A stretch of DNA of 64,000 bases. Origin: Porpolomopsis calyptriformis (Eukaryota > Basidiomycota > Agaricomycetes > Agaricales > Hygrophoraceae). Position numbers and translations under genes: made by a program. Positions 1-12,732 of the stretch are shown in pieces. The DNA is taken from the NCBI GenBank assembly GCA_951640195.1, contig OX621164.1, positions 911,098-975,097 of the forward strand, written 5' to 3'. The number at the start of each line of letters is the position of its first letter. The first letter of the stretch is position 1. The notes under the pieces are model-generated. The model saw only the letters and a list, made by a program, of their open reading frames with translations, made no database searches and was not told where the DNA came from.

Positions 1-2739
1 CACCATAGCCCTTTCTGACCAATGCTTAGACGAGGGCCATCGCATGAAGAATACGCAAAGTAAACTTTCGCAGACGTTGACCACATATTACCATTCCCGC
101 TATCGTCTAATTCTCACCGGGACGCCCCTCCAAAACAACCTTCCCGAGCTATGGGCCCTGCTAAACTTTGTTCTCCCCAAGATCTTTAACTCTGTGAAGT
201 CATTCGATGAATGGTTCAATACACCTTTTGCCAATTCTGGCACTGGGGATAAGATCGAGCTTAGCGAAGAAGAAGCGTTGTTGATCATCCGTCGATTACA
301 CAAGGTGCTGAGGCCGTTCCTATTGAGGCGGCTAAAGAAGGATGTGGAGAGCGAGCTGCCAGATAAAGTAGAAAAGGTCATCAAGGTCCGGATGAGCGCT
401 TTACAGAGCCAATTGTACAAACAAATGAAGAAACACAAGATGATCGCCGACGGGAAAGATAAACATGGGTGTGTCCATCCCCGAATCTTTTTTTTTTTAC
501 CCACAACTCCTGACTTTGTCTGTATAAAGAAAATCCGGTGGCGTGAAAGGTCTCAGTAATGAGCTTATGCAGCTTCGAAAAATTTGTCAACACCCATTCT
601 TGTTCGAGAGTGTGGAAGACAATATTAGTCCCAGCGGCATGGTAGACGAAAAGATTGTGCGGACTTCGGGCAAGATTGAACTGTTGAATAGAATTCTCCC
701 AAAATTCTTCGCTGGTGGTCATAGAGTGTGTCCTCACTGCGCCATCCTTGCTCCGGGTATCAAATTGATTTTTTCCAGGTGCTCATCTTCTTCCAGATGA
801 CAAAGGTTATGGATATAATGGAGGACTTTTTGAAAATGATGCAGTGGTCATATCTTCGTCTGGATGGCGGCACGAAAACCGATGAGCGGGCTCAGTTCGT
901 GCAGCTTTTTAACGCAAAAGACTCCGACTATAAAGTATTCATATTGTCGACACGCGCTGGCGGCTTAGGCTTGAATTTGCAGTCCGCCGATACTGTCATT
1001 ATGTGAGTTTGGTCTATGTCTGTTGGCCCCAACACTAAAGCTTATCGTGGATTCTTAGTTTCGACAGCGACTGGTGGGTACAAATGATCCAACTATCTGT
1101 TCCTGTTTAATGACGTGCTACTTTGTACTCCAGGAATCCCCACGCCGACCTTCAAGCGCAGGATCGTGCTCACCGAATTGGACAGACAAAAGCTGTCCTC
1201 ATCCTACGCTTTATCACAGAGAAGAGCGTGGAGGAAGCGATGTACTCTCGTGCGCGTTACAAGCTTGATATTGACGACAAGGTCATTCAAGCTGGCCGCT
1301 TTGACAACAAATCTACGCAAGAGGAACAAGAAGAGTTCTTGGTTGGTGTTTCTATGGATGTGTTTGACCCTGTCGTGTTTACTGAGTTCTCTTTGCAGCG
1401 ATCGATCCTTGAGGCTGACCAAGAAGAGGAAAACGAAGAAGCTGGCGATATGAATGATGAAGAGCTCAATGTGTTAATTGCGCGGACCGACGAAGAGGTC
1501 GGCCTGTTCCGCGACATTGACCTCAAAAGGGAGCGCGATAGCCTGGAATCGTGGCGGACTGCTGGCAACCGAGGGAGGCCTCCGCCTGCACTAATGCAGT
1601 TCGAGGAGCTCCCGACGTGCTATCAGACTGATGAGCCATTCGAGGTCAAAGAAGTTGATGAATCTCTTGAAGGCCGTGGTCAGCGACGAAGAAATGTCGT
1701 TAGTTACAACGACGGATTGAGTGATGAGCAATGGGCATTGGTGAGTGCCCCAAAAAACTTTATGCCGATGTGTTCTCATCGTTGTATTCCAGGCCCTAGA
1801 AGAGGGTGAAGATTTGCAGGAACTTGCGGAACGCGCTCGTGACAAGAAGGACAGGCGAGCGATGAATAAACTTCTGCGGGAGGCTGAAACCTCCGGCAGA
1901 GGCACGCCCATATCGGATACTGACTCCCGTGGACGCAAAGGCAAGAAGGGCAAAAGCAAGATGAGCGCACCAGATTACGAGCCTGCTTTGCCTGCTGGAA
2001 ACAAGAGAAAGCGTGGAGTCAAGTCATTGTCCGTAACGCCGTCAATAAACGGCGAGGATGATGATGAGCGTGATCAGGCATGTTGTTGAGATATGTTATT
2101 GATACCCTTGGGTTGATTGTCCTTTTATTCAGAAACGGCGCAAGACGAAACCGGCCGACCTACCTCCACCAGTTAGGGAGAAGATGAAGAAGGCCTTTGC
2201 CGAGTGTTACCGAGCTGTGGTGGCTTGTGAAGACGAAAGTGGCCGTAAACGCTGTGAACTCTTCCGGGAACTTCCAGATAAAAGAGTAAGAGTTGACCTT
2301 TTCAATGTGTAGCCATCTCTAACAAATAATATAGGATTACCCGGATTACTACCAATTAATAACGCACCCCATCGCCCTCTCCCATCTCCGAAAGCGAGGG
2401 GGTGGCAATTGGTACAAAACTGTTTCAGCCTACCGGGACGATTGGAAACTCATGTTCCGGAATGCTCGCACGTACAACCAGGAAGGCTCATGGGTCTACA
2501 TCGACGCTGATGAGATGGAAAAGGTGTTTGATATTGTATTTGACCGCGTTACGGTTGGATCTGGGTTGCCTGGCGCTGCGCCTGGCAATGGGAATGGATC
2601 TACAGCAGGTTCCCACGAGTCGGCGTTGACGCCAGTGGACGAAGACGAACGGCCACCACCTGCGAGAGGTAGAAATGCTGTCCGGAAACAAGTTATCAGC
2701 GAGGATGAATACCTTACAACGCCCAGTGACGATGACTGA
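1..2739 (+). CDS. STH1: Snf2/Sth1-type chromatin remodeling ATPase, 5'-truncated by the window
   Basis: Catalytic subunit of an RSC- or SWI/SNF-class nucleosome remodeler, acting in the nucleus. The window opens at helicase motif II (DEGHR, about base 31). It continues with TGTPLQNN, the [10 protein letters not shown] segment, the helicase C lobe with [12 protein letters not shown] and [12 protein letters not shown], a SnAC region ([19 protein letters not shown]) and a C-terminal bromodomain ending in DYPDYY and [13 protein letters not shown]. Proposed exons: 1-468, 530-725, 779-1002, 1059-1073, 1134-1341, 1399-1740, 1793-2077, 2133-2285, 2335-2739. The fourth exon is only 15 nt. The 57-nt intron at 1342-1398 is in frame and open, and was placed from family conservation. 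The intron at 2078 has a GC donor. STH1/snf21 is preferred over the SNF2 paralogue because little follows the bromodomain, but the missing N-terminus leaves this open. Confidence 0.93.
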
Positions 2740-3100
2740 AGGTACATTTACGTAGATACTGTCCGGTCTTTTGTGTATTTTGCCGTTTTGTATTGTATTG
2801 CTTGTATTCCTCAGCCAAGACACACCAGCACCCAGCTATCGATTTATGCATCTACTAATACCTCTTTTGAGTTCCAATGACGGGGATCTAAGCCACCATC
2901 TGAGCCACCATCTAAGCCACCATTTTCTGCTCGCGCGCCAAGCTAGATCTTTACGTGATTTTTCAAGGGGACGTGACTTTTCAAGGGGGTTGGGTTCACA
3001 TCGAGCGCTGCCATCCACGCGTAAGCCTCGTTGTCCCGCAGTCATCTTTGCATAGCTCATAAACCACACCGGCCTGGATGAGCTAACAATTGTGCTTGAC
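2740..3100. other. Intergenic stretch with short direct repeats
   Basis: Holds the 3' UTR of the remodeler and the promoter of the next gene. No ORF is supported. Three near-identical 12-nt units (AGCCACCATCTG-like) lie at about 2890-2925. A two-copy repeat of about 19 nt (ACGTGATTTTTCAAGGGG and ACGTGACTTTTCAAGGGG) lies at about 2953-2990. The ACGTGA cores could be bZIP-type sites, which is only an inference. Confidence 0.5.
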
Positions 3101-6100
3101 ATGAGCCGTGCTATCATACCTCGCAAGCCTCTCATTCTTGATCTCGTGGATTTTTTTAATCCAGAAAAACTCAGGGCAGAAAATGCTCTCCAAGACGCAT
3201 TGTCAGAATGCGAAAGCGTATTTCATGAGTCCAACTTAGACTTGGTCTTTGAGGATTTGCTCTCAACGCCAACTGCCCTAGTGCAGCTCGTCCTCTCAGG
3301 CAAGTGTGGGCCCGTATTATTCTGACATAGGTTCTGACTCTTCGACCCAGGCATCGAAAACTATGCACCTTTGTGTAGTTCAATCATGAATCGATTTCCC
3401 AACGATGCTGCTTCATTCCCGACCTCACTCGCAGCTCAACTTCTCAAACGGTTCTCTCTCTTCTTTTGTTTCCTCAACCACCCCTTCCCAGATGATATCA
3501 CCTATTCTCTGAATCAATACCGGCGATCTGTTGAATTGGCGTTTCCTGTTCTTCAAGAGCTGGCATCTTTCGAAGATCCCATCAAAGATGCGCCTCCCAG
3601 AGAAGACGAGTTGTTCGCTGATGATCCACTATGGTCCATCAAGACGAAAAAACAGCAGAACAAAAAACGAGTAAAAAAATTTCATGTCCTTGACGAAAAG
3701 CCTTTCCGAAGGTTTGGGGTTGACGTCCCGAGCACTCGTCAAGATGCTGAGGACCTGTCCACCGGCATTTTGCGAGACCAAAGAGTGACATTGGAGGTGC
3801 TCTAACACTTGGTTGATATTATACCTTACTGACATTGTTGATACAGTACTATCTTACCACCCTTCGTCTCCCCGGGGTCCATGAATCCATCAAACTTGCT
3901 TATATTCCATCCAACATTCCTGAAGTCTCACCCGTCCGTACAAACAGAAATCCACAGGAATCAACCGTTGTTCAAGACTCTTCAAATGAAGTCGTTCCCA
4001 TGGCCTATCCTATCGTGCAACCAATGAGAGCGGCGCTCTACTTTGACAGCGTGAAAGGATTCGGGTCCTGGAGGATTCTTATCTCGACACGTGCCGATCG
4101 CAGGTTACGAGAAGCCCGCAAAAAGGAACCGGAGCTGTTTAAAATTATTGTTAAAAAGATGAAGTATGGTGGGAATTTTACACCTCCAGCCTGTCCTCGC
4201 TGATAAGTCTCAGGGAACTCTCCAAAGGTCACTTTTCAAACGATAACCAGAAGAGGCTGAATGGTGGCACTTCCGATATCCCAATCTATGAAGCAAAAAT
4301 GACACGCGATTCCAGACTTGTTGTGCGTCTTACTCTTGTATTCCAACGAGAAATGAATTCACAGAGAACGGTGCAGTACCAAGTTGATTGCATCCCCGAA
4401 TATGATAGTGAGGTAAGTCGGTTTAGACTGCTTCTTTCCGGTCTTCTTCTGATGAAACTCCAAGGTTGAGCGGCAAGGTGAATCTCTGTCCGTTCTTCAA
4501 GTCTTTTTCTACCTATTCTGAGGATTTTAGTACTTCGTGTGTTCGGCATCTATACCCACGCCCAACTTGATGGACGATTATGGGACTCAGTTGGTCATCA
4601 GCTTGGGCGGAAGGGGAAAGAGTATAAACGCAGGCAGGGCATTTTAATTATTCGCCAATGCAACATATTCACCCGTCTACTAAGGTGTATTTTTCGGAAC
4701 CATTCACGTTGCGGAAGCGACCCAATGATATTACCTGCATCGTTTCCTCCCCTACCAGACGATACCTCTGTTCAATCTACCAACTTCCCAGAGCTACCCA
4801 ATGAAGATTTGGATCAGGTGAACGGTACATTTCTACTCGGAGGGAGCGCCTGCTTATTGAGGTTGCCCTAATAGATCCACTCCCTTCTTGTGTTGGTTCT
4901 CAATATTGCTCGATACTTTTCCCCATTGACTTTCATTAACAGCCTAGACAAATTTGTGCCGTTCTCTCAGGTGCGAATCAAAACTGGACTTATAGATTTG
5001 ACCTACATACTCTTCATTTTTACAGGCACTTTTGAACAGTACGTGTCCCCCTTTGGAAACCGGTGCATGACATTTTGTGAAATTCTTTCTCAGGTCTTAT
5101 AGCGGAACGTGACGTGGCTCATGTTTTCAACGTAACGTGCGCTGTTCGAGTTGCGCATGGCTAACTAAATCTGACCTGGTTCGGTTAGCCCACAAGAAAA
5201 AGAAATTATCGAACATGCGCATTCTTGTTACGTTCTTGGTCGTAGCGGCACCGGGTGCGAATTCAAAAGTATTTCTCCAAAATCCACGCAACTGAATGCT
5301 TTCCATCAAATCATCTAGTAAAACGACCACCATGATCTTCAAGATACTTGGGATGGAGAGAGCATGGGCGTTACATAATCAAGACATGAAGAAACCTCGC
5401 CAAGTGTTCGTCACGAAATCTCGGGTCTTAGCAGAAAAAGTGTCCGAGTATTTCTCCAAGCTCTCCGAATCTTTATCAGTGGCTGGCCGTTCTCCCAAAG
5501 AACTTGCTAGACTTGCCAAGTCAAAGCCAAGTCAACAAGAGGAAGGAGGCTTGATCGATCTCGAAGACGAACCTGAATGGCGACAGGATCTTCCTTCTCG
5601 ATTCAGCCTTCTAGAAGAGAGACACTTTCCATTGTTCATCACCTTTGATTGGGTACTATAATTCTGACAATCCTTTATTGACGTGACTTATTATACTGTT
5701 AGCTTTGCAAGCTATTGGAAGCTGACATTCAGAGCCTTCCCGAACCCAAGTATCCGTCCTTTAAATACTCCCCGACAAATGCCGAATCAGATGACATTAA
5801 CACGGTCGTGTTTGGGAAGCGTGGCCGTCGCCAAGGCGCGCTCGTTACATACACGGATTTTTTGGAATCTTATTGGCCCCACTTCACGCAAGGACTAACT
5901 AAAGGGTTGGGTAAGTTTTTCCTCCTCTTCTGTATCTGAAGATCCATCAAACTTCCCCCCACAGACCCATCCTTGGTTTTCAGCGAATTCATGGGTCAGC
6001 AAACATAACTTTATTTCTTAGCTTGGACTCATCCATATGTAGGTGTTATCAAGGGGTCAAGCCATGCCCTCGCTTCCGAAGGGCGATGCTTGGAACGCGA

Positions 6101-9100
6101 GTCTTACGAAAAACTTAGCTTCCGATCTCATTCAACATTTGCATCTCAGAGGGACACCATCTTCAGCATTTTTGAGTTGTACGCACGAGCAAAGGGCGGA
6201 CGAGGTGAATATGATGTTGCAGACAGGTAACCATCATAATCCTACCACATCTCAGCCGCTAAATTGTATCATTTGAAGAACATATTCAATCTTGAAAGTT
6301 CTAGAAGAGAGAGGCGTGCGAGGACAAAAAATCGACTATCTGTAAGTTTGCGCCTTGACCATAGATACTTTCTGACGTAGGTTCTAAAGGTATGTTGACG
6401 AGGCACAGGACAACCTGCTAATCGATGCCTTTCGTACGTGCACGTCATCTTCAACCCCTTGAACGCCTATTTACCTTGTGGTCAGTGTTGCGATTGCTAT
6501 GCAGAAATCCAGACGGCCTTTTCTGGGCTGGGGATACCGCACAAACGATTTCCCTGGGTAGTTCCTTTAGATTCAACGAGCTGAAATCCTTTTTGTTTGA
6601 TATTGAGGTAATCATTCAATCTCCGAGATCCCATTCACTCAAGCTGAGAATCTCGGAGCAGCGGAGAAGAGAGAAGTCTAACGGTGCAGACTTACCCCAA
6701 AGGCTCACACAAGCACCTCGGACTTTCGAACTCGCCATAAATTATCGTTCACACGGAGGAATCGTCAATTGTGCACAATCTGTAATCGAACTCATCACCA
6801 AGTTCTGGCCGGATTCGATTGATATTCTCCCCCGAGAGAGAGGTATAGTTGAGGGTCTTAAACCAGTCTTCTTCACTGGTTGGGATCAAGACACCGTCAG
6901 ATACGAGCAATTCTTGTTTGGTGAATCGTGAGCTTCTCTCTCGTTTATTTGCCAATGGGTTTCACAATGATTGCAGAGGGAACCGTATCGAGTTCGGAGC
7001 ACAACAATGTAGGCCACACTACTCCGAGTGTTTCCAAAACGCTGACAACCCTCCAGGCATTCTTGTACGCGATGAGGTTGCCAGAGACAACCTCCGTCAG
7101 GATGTGGGGGACATAGGGCTGATCATGTGTGTATCTTATCATCCATTCAAAGCGCCCTTAAGGCTCATGCGGTTGGGAAGGACTATTTATGAAGCAAAGG
7201 GTCTTGAATTTGGCGATGTGAGGATGGTTTGAATTGCTTTGCGGGACTATGCTTATTTGCATCAGGTTTTACTTTACAATTTTTTTCAGGATTCCGCCGT
7301 TGATCTCTCCAGATGGAGGGTTGTCCTAAATTCTGAGTCATCAACCGAACCAGCGCCTCGTTTTGACGAGATACATCACGCTAGTATTTGCAGCGAGGTA
7401 AAGGGTAGCATCATTTGCAGTTTCACAACTGACAATCTCTGCACAGCTCAAGTTCCTTTACGTTGCCATTACAAGAGCAAGACAGAATTTGTGGATTGTG
7501 GATTGTTCTGAAAAGAGTCAACCTATGCGGGTGTGTGAGATCATGGAAATCAAAGGTGGTGTCCCTAATTGAACCATCAGGTGTATTGGACAAGGAGAAA
7601 ACAGGTTCAAAACTGCACTCCAGGTACTTTCCAACTTCTCTCAATCTGTCCTCAGAAGTTTGACTTGGTTCAGGAACCGACGTTCCTCGTCTGGCAGTGT
7701 CATCCACTCCCGAAGAATGGGCTGCTCAAGGTAGAACCTTGTTCCAAAATAAGCGATATTTGCAATCCATGCATTGCTTTGAGCGAGCTTTGCTGCCTCG
7801 AGAGATGGCAGTGGCAGAGGCATTCTTACTGAGGGAAAAGGCACGATCCATGCAAATTACCTCCAAACAGGGCAGCACCGAACGGTCAAAAGCATTTCTT
7901 GTTGCTGCTGAAGCATTTCTTGGCTGTGCCGAGGCAGCAACCAGAGATCGACTTGCTTACTTTCGAAATGCTGGCGATTGCTTCGAGCGTGGCGGAGAGA
8001 AAGGAAGAGCAGCCGAAGCATATTTAATTGCGAAAGAGTACACCCTTGCTGCGAAAGTTTACCATAAGGCTTCCATGGTCGATGACGCTGTCCGCGTTGT
8101 GAAAACATATCGGGCTGCCATGCAGGACGACCTTGCTGAAACGATAACCCAAGTTGCTCGGCTATACTATTTCAAGGAAAACAAAATGGAGTAGGTTCCA
8201 ATTTAATTCCATACTTCCCTAGACCTCATGTTCTTCCAGTCAGGCTAATGAGCTATTTTCTTCTGATGAAGAAGAATTGGAGTTCACAGAAATGTACGAT
8301 CTGGATGAAGCCCGTTCGACTTTGTTGGAAACCCTAGGCAGATATGCTGATGCAGCCGAGCTTCACCTTGCAGAAGGCCGCACATTGGAAGCAATCAAGC
8401 TCTTTTTGATGGACGAGAAGAACATAACGTCCGTTCGTCGTGGCTATGACTGCATCCTCCAAGGGCTATGGCAACATCTCCCGTTTGGGGTCACGAGAGA
8501 ATCGGCTCAGAGAAACGACACTCTTTCTGAGCTCCTGAAGATGGGCAATCAATTGAACACTCAGCTATTGGAACCAAGTGCTGTAGATGAGGTGCGTCCA
8601 TGACCCCCGAGTAGATTAACATTGCAGTTGTCCACAAGAACTTTACAGATCTCAATGTTCCATGCCATTATGTCAGGCAATACCAAGAAACTACAAAACT
8701 TGGGCCGCAAGTTTCATGAGGCTAATAATCAGGTCTCCGCCCTCCATTGTTTTGATCATGTCTTCGTCAATCCTCCTCCAATTCAAGTGATGGAAATCAG
8801 TGATGCGCTGGTCATGCTAGAGATGTTCTCCACCTATGCGTGGCTCTTGCATGATGTCGCCTTCGATCCTGATCCTCCGAAGAGCCCCTCTCTGCACAAA
8901 TTGTTTGGTTTTCGCTCCTTTACCGAAGATACGTTTCTTATACCGGCCCATACTTTTCTTCGCTCCCAATGTCGTGACACCAGTTACCTTCAGAGTGACC
9001 AAGGAAGCGCAGAGATCTCGATCTCCTATTCAAAGTTATTGCGGGTATTCAAGCAATCCCTTTGCGAACGGCTCAGCGATCGAGTTATGGCGGAGAACAC

Positions 9101-11517
9101 CATGTGCTCCAAAGCTCGACCTTTCTCCCCGTGCGTTCCTTTTGTTGTGTTCGGTAGATGCTACCGGCGGGAGTGTCATCAGGCGCACACCACTAGAGGG
9201 TCTTTGGCTTCAGACTGGTACAATAGTCTCGTAAGGCTTCACATGCAGCAGTTTTTAATTTTGCGAACCCTTCGCTTTGATTATTGGCGGCATCGGCAAG
9301 AGTTGTAGGTCGGATACATCTATAAGGTGGACGCGAATGCTAATGCCGCCGTTTTCAGGAGGAGCTGGATCAATCGACTTCACAATGTTCTCAACCCACC
9401 GCACTACCTGCTTGGAACTGTCGCGAATCTCGATCTATCTCTCATTCCCGAAGCCTCGAAAGGTGTACAGGCGGTCAATGAAGTGGTGCGACATGAAATT
9501 TCGAGGCTTGACCCAAACCATTTTCTCCCACCACCACCCTGGTTTTTGACATCTGTTCTTACGTATGCAAACTTGTGCTTCACCTTCGATGGCAAGGAAG
9601 CACCTGGATACCTCCACAGTTCTCCTTGCGTGATGTCATACAGATACCCAGATTACCTGCGAGATAAAGGCGGCGGGTATGTTGTAGCCGAATTAATGGG
9701 ATGTCTACACGGATCGAACCCAGAGTGTCTTTCCGCAGGCATTCTATCTTTACGGTGAGTTATGCCAAAACCAGTATTTCTTGTTGGACACTCAATATTG
9801 TACAGACATATCATCAACAAGAGGTTGCCTATCAATGTTGGCATTCTTTGCGACTTCATTGATTACCTTTGCGGTTCTCTCATATTGGAAAAACGATATA
9901 AGGCTATGTCCCTGCTGCACAACGTAACCATGCCGCGAAGCTGGATTACAAGACTCAGTAGAACTTTTGGGGACATAGGGAAAAGAGACCCCAAGCACTT
10001 TTGGATGATTGTTCCCCCACTTGCGGAGTTATTGCATCAGATGTATGCCCACGATGGTATGTCAGCGGTAGTTGTATTGTGGTATCTGAGATAACGAGAG
10101 CGAAATTAGACTATCTTTATTTTCCAAACCGCGACCGCTTGATTTGGGACATCTTCTTAGCTCGCGTGTAAGTACAGGGTTCAATTTCTTCCGCATCTCC
10201 CGTCTAACAATCGGTTTCCAGTTGTAGGGATTTATGCCTTCGTAAGTGCCGTTCATCTCCGAAGATTACTTTGTTGACATTCCCTAACAGTTGGGTACAA
10301 CATGAAGATTGAACCATTTCGGGATGATATTGGAAATGCGATCCATTCGATAAAGAAAAAGTATCCTCAAGGTCCCTTCGGTTCTATTTATAGCCCGTAT
10401 GTTTCCCTCTGTCTGGTTCCCATCCTGACAATTGACAATATTCAGTTATGTGAACGCCCAACGTTGGGATCACTTGGTCCGGGCGGTGCGAGGATCCACA
10501 GATGGCTCAGCTATGGATGAAATGATACAAATCTGTCATAAAAGCCAGATGAGCTCCCTCTCGAATCCCTTACCTAAAGTGCGGCGGATAATCATTAACA
10601 ATGTTAACGAGATTCTTCCCGCTCTCCACGCCTCTCACGCGCCCCAGACTTCAGCCTTGAGAGCCGACGCCGAACCTTTCGTGCCATCAACGAGAAACAC
10701 CTATTCTCTCCTCTCTAGCGAGGTGACTGAAGGCACTCCAGAAATCCCGGAAGCGATAGATGGCACTGAAGATGATGATGTAGAAGATGATTTGGAACTG
10801 GTCGAAGACTCAGAAAGCCATCAGATGGATGCGGTCCCGCTGAACATTCCACAAGCTTGGCATGACACGGATCTTCCTTCGGAATCACAGATCAAAGCCG
10901 CCTGTTTGATTCAAACAGCGTATCGACGTGTACTCTGTCATCGAAAAAGAACTGCTACAACTGGTTTGGACGCCACCAGAACGAGGATCTTTTCTGCATG
11001 TTACAACCAAGCCCTGAAGATGGAATGGCCAAGTAAATATTACCGACTCCTCTTCCTTGGCCCTCTTGTCCATGTCTTGCTTTGTCTGGAAAGGATACAA
11101 GAGCTGGTACTTCCAATAAAGAATGTCACGAAGAAAAGCTGGGCTAAGGCAAAATATCAAGAACTTGCTGATTTAGGGAAACGATTAACTTTGGTGACGT
11201 GAGTGGCTCAAATACAAGTGCTCGACGATATATTCACACAAGTCGGAGATGTTAGGGGCATCCTGAAGGAAGCCAAGCAATTGCAGAGCGTGTTGAAACC
11301 GGATGGAAGCCTTCACACGCGTCCTTCAAGACTTCCGGACTTGAAGAAACACGTTTTGGAGGTGGAAAAGCTTGTCGACCAACTTCCTATGAAACCCCCA
11401 TTGGATGTCCGGGACAACATCCATCTCGGTCTTAGAGGGATCGTCAAGGAGAAAGAAGCCTCGAAAAAGACGAAGCAAAAGCCAGAACTGTGTACGGACG
11501 ACTTATACGATGTATAG
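3101..11517 (+). CDS. Large SF1 (UvrD-like) helicase with TPR and IQ motif, TRANK1-like
   Basis: A multi-exon gene for a giant P-loop protein of the family that includes animal TRANK1. Visible SF1 motifs, in order: Walker A GRSGTGKTTT, split by a phase-2 intron (5255-5318); YVDEAQDN (6391); FWAGDTAQTISLGSSFRF (about 6520-6575); LAINYRSHGG (about 6732); IYEAKGLEFGDV (about 7187); and YVAITRARQNLWIVD (7459-7500). Downstream, about 7690-8190 carries TPR-like helical repeats (EEWAAQGRTLFQNKRYLQSM, FLGCAEAATRDR). An IQ-like motif LIQTAYRRVLCHRKR lies at about 10907-10950. The protein ends EKEASKKTKQKPELC and then a stop. I start at ATG 3101; an in-frame GTG nine bases upstream is not a plausible eukaryotic start. 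At least 25 introns are implied, including a 13-nt micro-exon (4465-4477) and a GC-donor intron at 3300. Function is unknown; helicase or RNA/DNA translocase activity is an inference from the motifs. Confidence 0.85.
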
Positions 11518-11947
11518 GAGTGTTGTGCGGTTTGCCATAAGTTTGGCAATTTTGACGGAGTTTGGCAAACTTAGGTTTGCTGAATGAATGCTAAAGGCAT
11601 ATTCGTCCTGGAGAACGAATCAGATTACATCTATAAACCAATGTCGACCCTCTGGCGAGAGTGGGCTTGAAATACTTGATCACTACTTACGGGGGGTTGT
11701 AGCATGACCTTGGAAAAATCGCGTAAGAAATATATTTTGTCGCACAACAAGGTGCCACATTTGGCCTCCGCAAGCAAAGTGTTAAAACATTCGATGGAAA
11801 TGATGGCCCTCTCGCAACAACTTGAGAAAAATTCGAATGGGTTATTACGACGCCTTGACATCTTTTGTAGTTTGTTGCCCGTAATAGTATCGTGTACGGC
11901 CGATGCCCAGAAACCACGAAACCCTGGCAGGAGGGAAATACAAGTGA
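11518..11947. other. Gene-free interval between convergent genes
   Basis: Lies between the stop of the large helicase gene (+) and the stop of the DUF7704-type gene (-), so it holds two 3' ends. Short open frames here show no family signature and no codon pattern I would call. No repeat or RNA gene was recognised. Confidence 0.5.
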
Positions 11948-12638
11948 TCAGACAAGGAGGACGGCAAGATGCAGAAATAGATACCTGGCAGCAAAAAGGA
12001 GGACGACGACGGTAATATTCCCATGCGTGAGCTCGTTCCACGCTGCGGGATTGTATCGAAGATGGGGTGGAAGACCGACAAATGTAATCACGACACTAAC
12101 GGACTTGTGATTATGGTGGGTTGAGAGATTGAGAAGACACATACTGGGTGATCTGATGGACGGGTAAGTACATGAATAGAGAATTTACGGAACGGAAGAA
12201 CGCACATCAGCGAGAGCCAGTGCCGTCAAGAGCCCACCGACGATGCGCTCTTGTGCGACGGGATCGTTGGGTAACGCGTCCCTTGCGGCTCGGAGCACAC
12301 AAGAAGATATGAGGCCGAGCAAAAGGTAGCCTACAATATCATGTTTTTAAAAGAACGGCGGATCTATCACATGATGATACGCACAGTTTATGAGCTGCCA
12401 GATGGCCATTGTGGTGCGATCATCGAGGAAACCTGAAGGGGGAGAGGCGCTGTCGGAAGGGATGAGCTGGTGGTAGAACCAGCCCGCGCCCGAGATGAGC
12501 CATACGAGGATGGTCGGGATGATATCGGAGGCTTGGCTTGTTTAGTTGTGAAGTAGAATGAGTTCAAACGGACATACCTGGTTCCAAGTAGAGGAAAAGG
12601 AACTGATAAAAGCCAGGCAAAGCTTTGAAATTGGCCAT
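11948..12638 (-). CDS. Small multi-pass membrane protein, DUF7704-type
   Basis: A roughly 150-residue protein assembled from several short exons. It starts at the ATG at 12638 with MANFKALPGFYQFLFLYLEP. It continues after an intron with ASDIIPTILVWLISGAGWFY and then IWQLINCGYLLFGLISS-like segments, the run AARDALPNDPVAQERIVGG, and a last exon with FVGLPPHLRYNPAAWNE followed by HGNITVVVLLFAARYLF. Hydrophobic stretches suggest about four membrane spans. The pattern matches the fungal DUF7704 family as I remember it; the function is unknown. The start lies 94 bp from the start of the divergent CofD-like gene, so the two probably share a promoter. The splice path between ALALAD and the last exon is uncertain. 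Confidence 0.72.
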
Positions 12639-12732
12639 GAAGAGGTAATATTCCGTTCTCTGCGAATACCGGTGACTTCAACCGTCACGGAGTTCCATCA
12701 ATCCTACCTTATTACATAATATTATAGCTGCT
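12639..12732. promoter_or_regulatory. Shared divergent promoter (DUF7704-type / CofD-like)
   Basis: Only 94 bp separate the two ATG codons of oppositely transcribed genes, so both core promoters must lie here or inside the transcribed leaders. No strong TATA box is evident beyond an AT-rich run near 12710-12727. Confidence 0.55.

Noticed and set aside
3451..3491. Possible 41-nt intron in the large helicase gene (GTTCTC...CCCAG)
   Set aside because: Removing it shifts the frame into an immediate stop, while reading through keeps the frame open.
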